A DNA stretch of 64,000 nucleotides from NCBI RefSeq assembly GCF_003473485.1, contig NC_053043.1:19408001-19472000 (forward strand), given 5' to 3'. Positions 36,967 to 47,317 of this stretch are shown piece after piece (within the stretch, counting starts at the first letter, position 1; each line of letters opens with the position of its first letter). The notes below the pieces were generated by a model. That model saw only the letters and a program-made list of their open reading frames with translations. It was not told the DNA's origin and did no database searches. The DNA is from Medicago truncatula. Taxonomy: Eukaryota > Streptophyta > Magnoliopsida > Fabales > Fabaceae. The translations under genes and the position numbers were made by a program.

Positions 36967-36973
36967 AATTCCA

Positions 36974-39075
36974 ATGGTTCTGGACAACATCAAGAAGAAG
37001 AGGCGGCGTTCTTCCTTTCATGGCAGACGTCCTACCTTATCGATTTTCCAGCATCCGAAATATCTCTGCTATCATTTACCATTCATATGCAGAAGACGAA
37101 AAGGTTTGAATCGAAAAGGAAATAACAATACTGAGAAAGGAGAGTGTGCTTCAAGTTCGAAAGACGAGCTGTTCTTTTGTGAAATCTGCACAGATATGAA
37201 AACAATGAAGGATGTTTTTTGCATCAATGGTTGCTCTCACTCGTATTGCTCTGATTGTGTGGCGATGTACATCGGTTCCAAGCTCAAAGATAATATCATC
37301 AACATTCGGTGTCCTTTTTCTGGATGCAGTGGTTTGTTGGAATCGGACTATTGCCAGTCGATTCTTCCTGCCGAGGTTTTTGACCGATGGGGGAACGCGT
37401 CTTGCGAGGTGTTGATTGATGATTCGGAAAAATTCTACTGTCCCTTTGCAGACTGTTCAGCTCTGTTGATCAATGATGAAACGGAGGCTGTTATGAAAGC
37501 AGAATGTCCTTATTGTGAAAGGATGTTCTGTGCACAATGTAAAGTTCCATGGCATGAAGGGATTGAATGCAGTGAGTTCGAGACGCTGAATGCGGACGAG
37601 AGGGAGAAAGAGGATGTTATGTTGGTAGGCCTTGCAAAGGATAAGAAGTGGATGCGATGCCCTAATTGCAGAATTTATGTTGCCAAATCTCATGGCTGCA
37701 ACAGCATGAAATGCAGGTTACCTTTTCTATTTAATATCCTCTTACTTTGTGATTTTATGAATATTGTACCGAAAATAATAATAATAATGATTATGTTCCA
37801 TAGTGATGATCTTTATATTTTTTGTAGCATATTGACAGAAGTTTAAAAGAGGCTAAACTGAGTAACAATTTTCAATTTTAGAGATAACTTGAAATGACAT
37901 AGTTTTTTAATGGTGCACTTTTACTTTTTCAAGCAAAACTCTCACCTTAGAGGAGGTTAATTTTTTGAATCAAGGGGAATGCAATATATTATGTTGCTGA
38001 TAACTTTCACTATAACTCTGCTAGATTGTGTCTTCCAACATAAATTTTCTAGTGCAAACCTTGACTTTGGTTTTTCTATGTTACTCTGCATCTATGCCTT
38101 TTTCTTAACTAAAATATTAAAGAAACGTAATGTTATTTGAACATCTAAAAATCAACAACTATTTGACAACTAATTAAAAATGAAATAGGACATATACAGT
38201 TTAAAAAACGCGTCGGTCGGTGGTTTCCTAGAAGGATTCAAGGTTAGTGACGACTGACAAGATACATGTTTCGTAATTTTAATTTGAAGATAACACCATT
38301 TGCCGTCAATTTTGCAAAACGTAACGTGATTAGAGTGAATGTAAGTGAGCAAGTGAAAAATGCAAAAACTTTTCTTGGTTGCTCCATATGTACAATCCCC
38401 TTTAAGTTCTTGGGAATATCCGTTCGCACAAATCCAAGAAGATTGTCAACTTAGGAACCTGTAATCCATTTCATTCAAGTCTAGATTGTCATCATGGAAA
38501 GGAAGATTCTTGTCAATCTGAGGTAGCGCGATGTTGATCAACTCCATCTTATCTTCATTGCCTCCTTATTTCTTCTCATATTTTAAAGCACCTATGAAAA
38601 CGAAGATGGATAGAAGGTTCCTATGGGGAGGAGATGAGGAAAATAGGAAAACATCATGGGTTTGTTGGAAAGAAATCTGTTAGGATAGAAAAGAGAGAGA
38701 TTTAGGAGTAAAAAACCTTGAATTGTTCAATCTTGCATTGCTACTGAAATGGCGTTGGAGGATGCATGTTGAACAAGAAAGAGATGCTCGTTGCGGTGGC
38801 ACGATATAATCAACGAGGAAAGTAGAGGGGTAGGATCGAGTGTCACGTTGGGCAACACGAAAGAACTAGCTTTTGGAAAATATTCCCTCGACTAGTTATT
38901 CACTCAAGTAGAAACAAAATTTTATTTTTTCATGTTTTCCAAAAACTTAATTTTTTTTTTTCTTCTCTTAACTAGTTAATTATTTAATTTGATTGTATTC
39001 TTAAATTGCAGGTGTAGTTGTAGATTTTGTTATAGATGTGGAGTTGCCTATCATAACGGCAGGTGCGGTTGTTAG
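36974..39075 (+). CDS. RBR ubiquitin ligase, tandem copy 2
   Basis: Exons 36974-37716 and 39012-39075 give 268 aa, with the same phase-2 intron position as the other copies. RING1 is 'FCEICTDMKTMKD...GCSHSYCSDC...CPFSGC'. The IBR is 'FYCPFADCSALL...CPYCERMFCAQCKVPWHEGIEC'. RING2 is 'CPNCRIYVAKSHGCNSMKCR' with catalytic Cys242, completed by exon 2 'CSCRFCYRCGVAYHNGRCGC'. All expected zinc ligands are present. The N-terminal 60 residues are strongly basic (KKKRRR, RRRK), a likely nuclear signal, and lack the SUMO-interaction-like motifs of copies 3 and 4. A transposon ends only 7 bases upstream of the ATG, so the leader and promoter differ from those of its paralogues. The intron carries LINE debris. 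Confidence 0.88.
38470..38870 (+). pseudogene. LINE reverse-transcriptase C-terminal remnant in RBR copy 2 intron
   Basis: The broken translation gives 'LSSWKGRFLS', 'AMLINSILSSLPPYFFSYFK', 'RRFLWGGDEENRKTSWVCWK' and 'LGVKNLELFNLALLLKWRWR', a standard series of blocks between the RT core and zf-RVT in plant L1-type LINEs. Several stops are visible. Confidence 0.85.
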
Positions 39076-39191
39076 AGGAACCCTCTCTATATTTTCCAAG
39101 AGATTTAGCTAGTGGAATTCTATTTCTCTCCTATTTGAAGTTCTATTTCTTCTTTATATATTTTTAAACTCTCTTTTCCTAATTATTTTTT

Positions 39192-39477
39192 AGGCTTAAT
39201 TGTACTTTTGGACCCCTACTAATTTAAATACAAAACAGCCTCCTATGTTTTGATTCTTTGGCAATTTTGGACCCCCAGTCCATTGTTGACTCGGTCAACG
39301 CTGACGTGGCACCCTAAGTGAGGTGCCACGTGTCAATTTTTTTATTTTTTTTTTGTCTTGGGGGTCCAAAACTGCCAAAGAATCAAAACATATGGGGCTG
39401 TTTTGTATTTAAATTAGTTAGGGGTCCATAACCGCAACTTTTGGAAAGATAGGGGTCCAAAAGTGCAATTAAGCCTA
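39192..39477. mobile_element. ~285-bp inverted-repeat MITE after RBR copy 2
   Basis: The left end AGGCTTAATTGTACTTTTGG pairs with the right end CCAAAAGTGCAATTAAGCCT. The arms contain 'acccct-actaatttaaata' and its inverse. It has no coding capacity and the flanks are T-rich. Confidence 0.82.
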
Positions 39478-39643
39478 TTTTTTATAGTTAATATTTCACT
39501 GGATGGTGATGTAACCAAAGGGAATTCAAGTCCGATAAGCACAATTTTTAAGTGATTCATGAATGATCATAATTATGTTTGGTTCAGCTTATTGTTTCTG
39601 TCTATAAAATTGATTCAACTTAAAACTAGGAATTGCAGTTTTG

Positions 39644-39748
39644 ATACAATATTCTATTAAATTTTAGTTATATATTATGTTGTATTTGTATTTACTGTGA
39701 TTTTTTTTTATACAATATTCTATTAAATTTTAGTTATATATTATGTTG
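39644..39748 (+). repeat. 39-bp direct repeat
   Basis: A 39-bp block beginning ATACAATATTCTATTAAATT occurs at 39644-39682 and again at 39710-39748, separated by 27 bases ending in a T run. It could be a small duplication or the trace of an insertion. Confidence 0.8.
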
Positions 39749-39779
39749 GCATCCGAGAGGGCTAACGTATGGATTAAAC

Positions 39780-40225
39780 TATATGCAATGATAAATCACG
39801 AAGAAATCACCAATTATATGGAGAAATGAGTTGGACGATGGAGACAAACGAATATGAATTCTGGTGAAGAAGAAATGGAAAAGATGATGGATGATGGATT
39901 GAAGAGGAAACAATGATGGAGACTAACTAGGAAGTGTGGTGTGAAGTGAAAAGAATGAAAAAATTTGGCCTTTTGTTATTTATAAAACCGGGTCATAGGT
40001 ACAAATCGGGTTATTTGACGAATTGGGTCAAAAATTGACCCGTATAAAATTCTTCAAAATTCTTTAAAATCCTGCGATTTTGAATGGATTTCACAATTTT
40101 GTGCGATTTTGAATGAATTTTGCTTATTTTTTAGATTACGCTATGAATTTGAGTCGTTGAAGTCAAGTAAAGTCATAAAATCTTGGATTTTAGGACTTAA
40201 GTCGCGATTTTGATAACAATACACA
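39780..40225. mobile_element. Partial inverted-repeat element related to 27728-28522
   Basis: 'ATGCAATGATAAATCACGAA' and 'TTAAGTCGCGATTTTGATAA' match inversely the interior (~28080-28115) and left end of the element at 27728. Only one terminal repeat was identified, so it is incomplete. Confidence 0.55.
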
Positions 40226-42170
40226 CATTGGTATCAACATGAGCTAATAAGAGTCCACATATCAGCAAAAACTTGACCTTCTCAACCATCTCATCAATCT
40301 TAAGATCAAGATTACAGAAAAGCTCTTTACTCCCACCTCTTAAGATCTCCCTTCAGCACTTTTAAATTTTCCTTGAGGATAAAGACACAATTTTCATAAC
40401 CATCTTATCTTATGTAACTCCAAAATTATAATGAGCAACTAGTGCCATGATTATAATGACTGCGTCTTTCAATAATAACGAATAAAATTTCTTCTTTTAA
40501 AAGATCCCTTCTAACATGTTATGTTCTGAGGATGTTGAGTTTGATTTTCACGAATCAATCTCTTAACTTGATTGAGAGGAAGAAGGATAATTTACTAATG
40601 AGGATTTAAATTTACTATAGCAACAACAACTATATGAATCGGTTTAAAACTTATTTTTTCTCGGTCAATTTTGCTATTTTGCAATATATATCTGCCTACT
40701 AAACTCCATATCCTAAAAGAAATCTCCAACTCATGTCTTGCAATATTCTTTAACCTTTCAACGATCATAGGTTGTCACTACCATGACTAAATTGACTCTA
40801 ACAATATTGAATTTAAAAGGCATTGAATATGCAATAAAAGGAGTTTATCATTTGCTGACCTCTAATGATCAACAAGCTCGAGAACCTTTTATAGATATTA
40901 TTTGAAATAAAGTGGCGCCCAGTGACAGAGTCAAACAATTTTTTTGAGATGGTCGCCATCAAAATAAACTAAAATATATAAATCATATTGTATACAATAC
41001 ATGCGATGAATATATTATCCAAACACATGGAGACCAAATTACACATAATAGATCACCGAGTTTTTGAACCTCCAGTACGTAGAATAGCTAAACCGATCAA
41101 TTGAAGAGAAACCAATCCAATGACCAACATGTTGTCAAAATGCTCTGTCAAATACCTTCAAAGGAATATCCCTATGCTAAAGTAAATCCGAAACATGTGA
41201 ATGAAAATGATGAACAAAATTAATTAGCATCTAATATGTTCTGCTGACAGAATAACCAACTGTTTACACCGATTTTTGGTAATGTAAACTTCATTATCCA
41301 TCCATGGTCACAAATGTATTTTTAAAGGGGGATCGTTCAAGTCTCGCGGTTTATGACATCACTTCATTCATTCTTTAAGAACATTAATGTCAGAATTGCT
41401 TCCAACATCTTGTAATAACAAGTTGTCTCATGACAACGTGATAGAAAATTGCTCAAGTGAGCATGTTAAAAAGAAGAAGAAATAGAATAAAGATGAAAAG
41501 AAATGCAAAAGAAAAAGGAAAGTAAAACAAGAACATTGATATTAAATTGCAGGAATGTAAAGGGTGGTTGGAATCTGCCAATCCATACACTCATGAACCC
41601 ATATGCTCTTTGTGGCGGCGGGGGTGTTGGAGTTTCAGAAATCAAGAAACCAACCCATTGTAATTATTACATATAACGACCTTGTAGAGAAAACTACCGG
41701 TAAATCATACGGTTTATTAAAAGTAGAAATAACTTCCAAAGACACTAGAAAATATCTTCCATGCACTAAGACACTAGGAAATAATCTTCAATGCACTTCA
41801 GTCTTGTTTTCCGCCATGCGCTCCAATTGCAACTTTGAATTATTCTTTCTCCTTGTCTTTGGTCGAAATTGCGGTGTGGCGAAGTCTGTCTTTTATTGGT
41901 CGAAATCGCTTTGCACTTTGCGGCATGTCGAAATAACCCATCTGCCTTGTCGAAAACATAATCATGAGTTCGATCAAATATTACATTTTTGGTGTTAAAA
42001 CCAACATGCACCCCCTTACCAAGTCCTTCTCCCATGCAAACAACCGCCACGCCGTTTTCAAGCTTTGCTCCCTCTTCCCAACGAAAGAAAACATATTTGC
42101 AAAATTAATTGATCCCATAATTACTGGCCCTCAATAAGTGCGATAATCCGCAAACAAATGAAAATCAATC
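40226..42170. other. Spacer between RBR copies 2 and 3, no gene recognised
   Basis: Mostly AT-rich. Open stretches at 41603-41998 (+) and 41766-42050 (-) overlap each other and show no known motif. 'AAATAAAGTGGCGCCCAGTG' near 40907 has the look of retroelement sequence, but no element could be delimited. Confidence 0.45.
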
Positions 42171-43449
42171 TCTTAATTAAAATTAAATTAATTTGTTACG
42201 ATTTTTTTTTTTTGACAAAATATTGTTACGATTTTTTTAATTACCATGGATAAAATTAATTAGGATACCTTATTTTTGAGGAATTTAATTAATTAGTTAG
42301 GATACCATTTAAATCAAGTTGGCAACAGAACCCGTGATATATGCATCAAAATATATAATCAGTTTTTAAAATACAAAAGTTTCCGCTAAATATGAAACCC
42401 TTGTGAAGATAGTGATCACACTGAAGCATTTGAAACCCTAGTGAATGCCAAACCAATGGCTCCGGAGTCAAGAGCAAGAAAGAAAAGAAACATAGCTCCG
42501 GCAGAGGTAATGGACTTCAAATCATTCCGCTCGCTCGGTAAACGACCAATCCCCGATGTCATCAATCTCTTCGATGAAGAAGACGAAGGCATTAATATCT
42601 TCAACTTCACTCCGAAAAATAACTCATATACAAAGCCTAAAACAAACAACTTAGAAAAAGGAGAGTCTTCAAATTCAAGTATCACTCCATTCGTTTGCGA
42701 AATCTGCACGGACACGAAAACAATGAAGGATGCTTTCTACATCAGCGGTTGCTCCCACGCTTATTGCTCCGATTGTGTGGTAAAATACATCAATTCCAAA
42801 CTTGAAGATAACATTGTCAATATTCAGTGTCCTGTACTAGATTGCGAAGGTTTGTTGGATCCACAGTTTTGCCGTCCCATTCTTTCAGACGAGGTTTATG
42901 ATCGGTGGGGTCTGCTGTTCTGTGAGGCTTTGTTCAAAGTTTCGAAAAAGTTCTACTGCCCCTTCGCAGACTGTTCTGCTCTTTTGATCAACGACAGAAG
43001 GAACCCTGTTAAAAATTCAGAATGTCCTAATTGTAATAGGATGTTTTATGCACAATGTATGGCTCCACAGCATGATGTTTGTGCACGATGTAAGGTTCCA
43101 CGGCAACAAGGAATTGAATGCAGTGAGTTCGAGAAGCTGAATGTGGACCGGAGGAAGAAAGAAGACGATATGTTCATGTGCTTTGCTAAGGATACAGAAT
43201 GGAGGCAATGTCCAAAATGCAGAATTTATGTTGCCAAATCGGAGGGCTCCATCGACATGACATGCAGGTTGTCTTTTCTATTCAATATTCTCTTGGTTAT
43301 ATCCTTATTTTTTGAATAAATTGAATTACACAACAATAGCTAAAATTTAAACAATAAAAATTAAGAAAAAGAATTATAATTTTGGTTTTTAAAATTGCGA
43401 GTAAACAATTAATTCTTAAGCATTAACAATCTTTCCTTCAAAGACACAA

Positions 43450-44130
43450 TTATTCTTAGTTACCCAAATAAGGACCAAATAATTGAGAGTCACACCAAGT
43501 GCCTTGACTTCCTCCATGCCTTCCCTGGAAACAAACTGCCATGTTGCAGTAAATGATCCGCTGTAGTCCGCGCATACACGCCTTCAATGCCCAGCCAATT
43601 ACCTTATATCGATTTCCACACTCCGTAAGCAAAGGACAGGAGAAAAACATGTATCTGCAACTTTCTTCTGCTGCTAAAAAATACCCCAAGCTGCCAGCCC
43701 ATCCTTTTTCACAATTCTGTTTTGAGAAACACTCTATCGATGAATAATTTATTCCCATGGCACCGGACATTTTCAAAGCTTCTTAATTGCGAAAACCAGT
43801 CCCGTGCTCCAATGCTCCCGCACTGACAGATTTTGCAGCTGGTTGGACGCAGACTTAACAGAGAAACCAGCAGCAACATTGTGCTTCCAAACCCACTTGT
43901 CAGCTATCCCGAAGGTAATAGTCGTACCAGCTATCTTCGCTGTTAATTCCTGCATGTGCATCTCATTGTCGATCTTGTTGAAGATTTCTAAAAGGGAGCA
44001 CCCTTGCTTCATAGTTGCTTGTGAGTCTCCTTGTTGCCCTTGTAGAAGAATCTGTCCATTGACTAACTCTTCCTTTAGTAGTTGCATATTTTCTTCCCAT
44101 GCTTCTACTCAAGTTGAGCATCAGAGGCCA
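43450..44130 (-). pseudogene. LINE zf-RVT remnant in RBR copy 3 intron
   Basis: On the minus strand, 'DKWVWKHNVAAGFSVKSASN' is the typical entry into the zf-RVT region of plant LINEs. Downstream blocks 'YARTTADHLLQHGSLFPGKA' and 'WRKSRHLV-LSIIWSLFG' lie in another frame. It is inserted opposite to the host gene. Confidence 0.8.
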
Positions 44131-44501
44131 CACACAGGTCTCCAATTTTATTGTGCTGTATGTAATGGTTCTCAAAATTGCGAGTGAAATAAAATGGATA
44201 ATTCGTAAATTGATTATTAATATTGATAGATGAGAATCCAACTAGAGTTGATGTTCTTAGTACATAAAGAGAAAGACAAAGGATAAAGGAAGAAGACTAA
44301 GTCTAAGACTTAGCCATTACTCTACTAAGAGTATCAAAGGGAGAGAGGATAGACTTTCATCATTTTTCTTCATACCCTTCATTGCCAATGATTACTCCCT
44401 TTTATAGAAGACTAAGAGAATATTTTTTATTAGCATCATCCCCTTAGTTGTTGGATCAATTGACACATGTCAAACTTCTTCTATAGGTATCATAACACTA
44501 T

Positions 44502-44585
44502 ATCTGAACTTGAGTCTTATTGCCGCAAGTTTACAATATTATATCTGAACTTGAGTCTTATTTGCCTTAAGTTTACAATATTAGT
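44502..44585 (+). repeat. ~40-bp tandem duplication in RBR copy 3 intron
   Basis: 'TATATCTGAACTTGAGTCTT' with the following 'AAGTTTACAATATTA' occurs twice in direct succession with few differences. Confidence 0.8.
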
Positions 44586-44649
44586 TGGACTAGTGGATCG
44601 GGCTATTACCTGAACTCCTCTTATGCCTTCTTAGTTTTGGGTTCGTACA

Positions 44650-45030
44650 ATACACCAAAGAACAAGGTTGTCGAAATCGGAACTTTACTTCAAGTCGAAT
44701 GGGAATAGCAAAATCGGGACTCGTAAAATCGCAATCAAAATCGAAAGATTTTACTCAAGGACTTTTGTAGAATCGATATAAGAAATTGTAAAATCGCAAT
44801 CAAAATCGACGGACTTTACCAAAAAATAATAATACTAACTATATGTTATAAATGGTATCATAGTTTTAAAAATCGGACCGGACCGGCCGGTCGAGCCGGT
44901 CCGCCCGGGAACCGGATAGGTAAGCTGTTCGAGCCAGCTAACGGATTGGCTAAGCAATCAAACCGGTGTGACCCGGCCAGAACCGCTAAAAACCGGCGAC
45001 TCGGAGGTTTTTCAAACCGGACCGGTTCAC
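44650..45030. mobile_element. Transposon debris with a GC-rich 'ACCGG' block in RBR copy 3 intron
   Basis: 44660-44830 repeats 'AAAATCG-AATC' motifs related to the element at 27728. 44875-45025 is unusually GC-rich (repeated CCGGTC/ACCGG: 'GGACCGGCCGGTCGAGCCGG'). It is non-coding and its boundaries are not resolved. The base composition is unlike the surroundings. Confidence 0.5.
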
Positions 45031-45949
45031 TGCTTCGAAAAGAGAGAACAGAAGAATGAAGTGTGAGAGTTAGAAGAAAGGAACCGACATTATGAATTCA
45101 GATCCATCTTTGGAAGGATAAAATATGTATGAAGAAGAAGAAAAATTAATAGGAACTAAGAAATGTGTCGCAGGCAAAGAGAAAGAGAGAGTGTTTTATC
45201 AATAAAAGCTTTTGAAACGATGAATAGGGTTTGGAAAACTAATTAATTAAGGTACTTCCTCCGTTTCAAAATACATGTCCAATTTTTTCAATGTGCACTA
45301 TTTATTTAACTTACTTTGACCATATTTTTTAACTAATATATAAATACAAATATTAGCATGTAAGATTGTTCTTCCTAAATTCTAATGCAAACCTTTACCG
45401 TTTACCAATGTGAGAGAATTATTATTATTATTTTTTTATAATAGACTACACTAGGTTTAACATGAATGACCTTCAAAATAGACTATTACCAGTTGATTGC
45501 TTCCTTACCTTTTTTTTTTTTTTTTTTTTTTTTCCTTTAGAAATTCATTGTCAATTCAATTGTTGTTTAATTGTACTTTTAAATTACAGGTGTGGTTGTA
45601 ATTTTTGTTACAAATGTGGAGGTATTGACTAATACATATTTTCACAAGGAGAACTTTCTCTACTGGGAACCAGAGGGCTCAACAAAAATATATTTCCTAA
45701 ACACCCTAAAACAATTCTCCACCCCCCTTTCTTTCTCGTTTCTTTTTCTATTTCTCAATTTCTTCTTGTATAGTTGCATTCTTCTTGTTGCTTTCGGTGT
45801 TTATACATGTGTTTTGTTCCGGTTTACTGATTCTTTTTTTATCAACCAAACAATGAATATTTGATAAATTGATTTACATTTTCATGTTACTTATGTCTTT
45901 ATTAAAAGCTCATTTTCGTTTGTTAATGTTTTTTTACGACTTTATTGAA

Positions 45950-47317
45950 ATGGGTTGTGTGACTCAATTGACGAGTATTAAATGACTGATCGATAAGGGT
46001 GTTGTCCTTTTTCAACACCAATCATAGTGAGAATTCATAAAAGAGCAAATATAATTAATGAAACATCTTATATATTCCTAGAGATTTGTAATGATTTTGG
46101 TTCATGACTCAATGTGTAGTTGATAAAGGTCGGATCTAAGTGTTGACTCAATGTGTAAGGTTTTAAAAAATGGTCCGTTATCGAGAAAAAGACCGCGATA
46201 AAAAGGTATAGTATAGGTAGCCGACGTTACCATTTTTACAATGTGAACAAAAATCATGACGAAACGTCATTATAGCCACAATTAAACACCGTTACGGCCG
46301 CAAAAAACTGTCGTTCATGACAATAGATATAGAATCAAGATATTGTTTCAATTGAGATAGATGAAAATCATATTTTTAATACATATTTGATCATAAATCT
46401 ATCTCTAGTATAAGTTATTTATGTTACTATCATTATTTAAGAATTGTGCAATGTTGTGATTAATTCACAGCGCAACAACCGCAATTGATATCGCAACACC
46501 CATAACAACCGAAATCGCAAAATCATATACTGATATACTCCCTCCATCCCATAATATAAGCAAAAAAAACTCATTTTCTTTGTCCCAAAATATAAGCAAA
46601 AAAGACAAACTTTTATCTTATTTAATCTTGTTTTTTTAAAAAATCTTTTTTCCAAGAAAAACTTTTGTTTATTCTCATAAAATTAAATGCAAAATTACAT
46701 TCAATTTTCTCTCTCTTTAATTTTTTCCATAACCAATAGCCAATGAAAATTGTTTTTACATCTTCCTATAAAACTTTTTCCAAAGAAAACACAAAAAATT
46801 ATACTCTAAATTCTTATGTTTTAGTTTTCTTAATAAGTGTGATTTTCTTTTTTTTTTGCTTATAATTTGAGACGGAGGGAGTACACGACCATGATCTTTA
46901 GTGTGACCGTTATTTAAAACCTTGATTAGTGTCGTTTCATATTCCTATGAAGATGCATTGTGTGGCTGTAATAATTATATGAGTGTAAAGGGTGTTGCAC
47001 CATTTTTAACATCAATCATACTGGAAATACATAAAGAGCACACTTATAAATAACCGACCCATTATACTTTTTTTTTTCTTCCAATTTTAACTCTAAATTA
47101 TTTTACTTTCATCACTCCTAATTCAATATATTCTGCTGTACTTCGTATTTATGATAATGAAAAATGCATTAATATTTGACAAGACACTTAAAACTATTTT
47201 TCTTTCTTCATCACTTATACATTTTTTCTTAATGAATGTGAAATGAATAAAAAACTCAGTTATTATAGAATGGAGGGGATATAAATTTACAATAGCGTTG
47301 GCGCATGACTCAATGTG
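45950..47317 (+). repeat. Diverged direct repeat downstream of RBR copy 3
   Basis: The segment ~45950-46116 (… 'AGGGTGTTG', 'CAATCATA-TG-AAT-CATAAA', 'CATGACTCAATGTG') is repeated in the same order at ~46940-47317. The second unit is cut by the LINE that starts at ~47318. The MITE at 46536-46883 lies between the units. Confidence 0.6.
46536..46883. mobile_element. ~350-bp Stowaway-like MITE
   Basis: TACTCCCTCCATCCCATAAT at the left pairs with 'ATAATTTGAGACGGAGGGAG' at the right, flanked by TA. The interior is AT-rich. Confidence 0.85.

Larger units (their letters stand above)
42456..45632 (+). pseudogene. RBR ubiquitin ligase-like, tandem copy 3, catalytically impaired
   Basis: Exons 42456-43267 and 45590-45632 still join in frame to 284 aa. 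The start matches that of copy 4 ('MAPESRARKK'). RING1 is intact ('CEICTDTKTMKD', 'GCSHAYCSDC', 'CPVLDC'). The IBR carries an internal repeat: 'MFYAQCMAPQHD' followed by 'VCARCKVPRQQ'. Thus the first unit has Tyr for a ligand Cys and the second has Arg-Gln for the Trp-His of the paralogues. RING2 reads 'CPKCRIYVAKSEGSIDMTCR': the catalytic Cys is Ser265. Exon 2 ends early after 'CGCNFCYKCGGID', so the last ligands are missing. The N-terminus has 'DVINLFDEEDE', a SUMO-interaction-like motif, and 'VMDF'. No frameshift or stop breaks exon 1, so an expressed but inactive protein (decoy) remains possible; a dying gene is equally likely. Confidence 0.75.

Noticed and set aside
41603..42050. A possible gene upstream of RBR copy 3
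   Set aside because: The two open frames are on opposite strands over the same bases and neither has a recognisable domain, signal or splice partner.
42441..42455. GTG as start of RBR copy 3
   Set aside because: The next codon series reaches ATG at 42456, which matches the start of copy 4 (MAPG/MAPE) and fits plant initiation.
43553..44187. Plus-strand open frames in RBR copy 3 intron
   Set aside because: Antisense of a LINE zf-RVT remnant.
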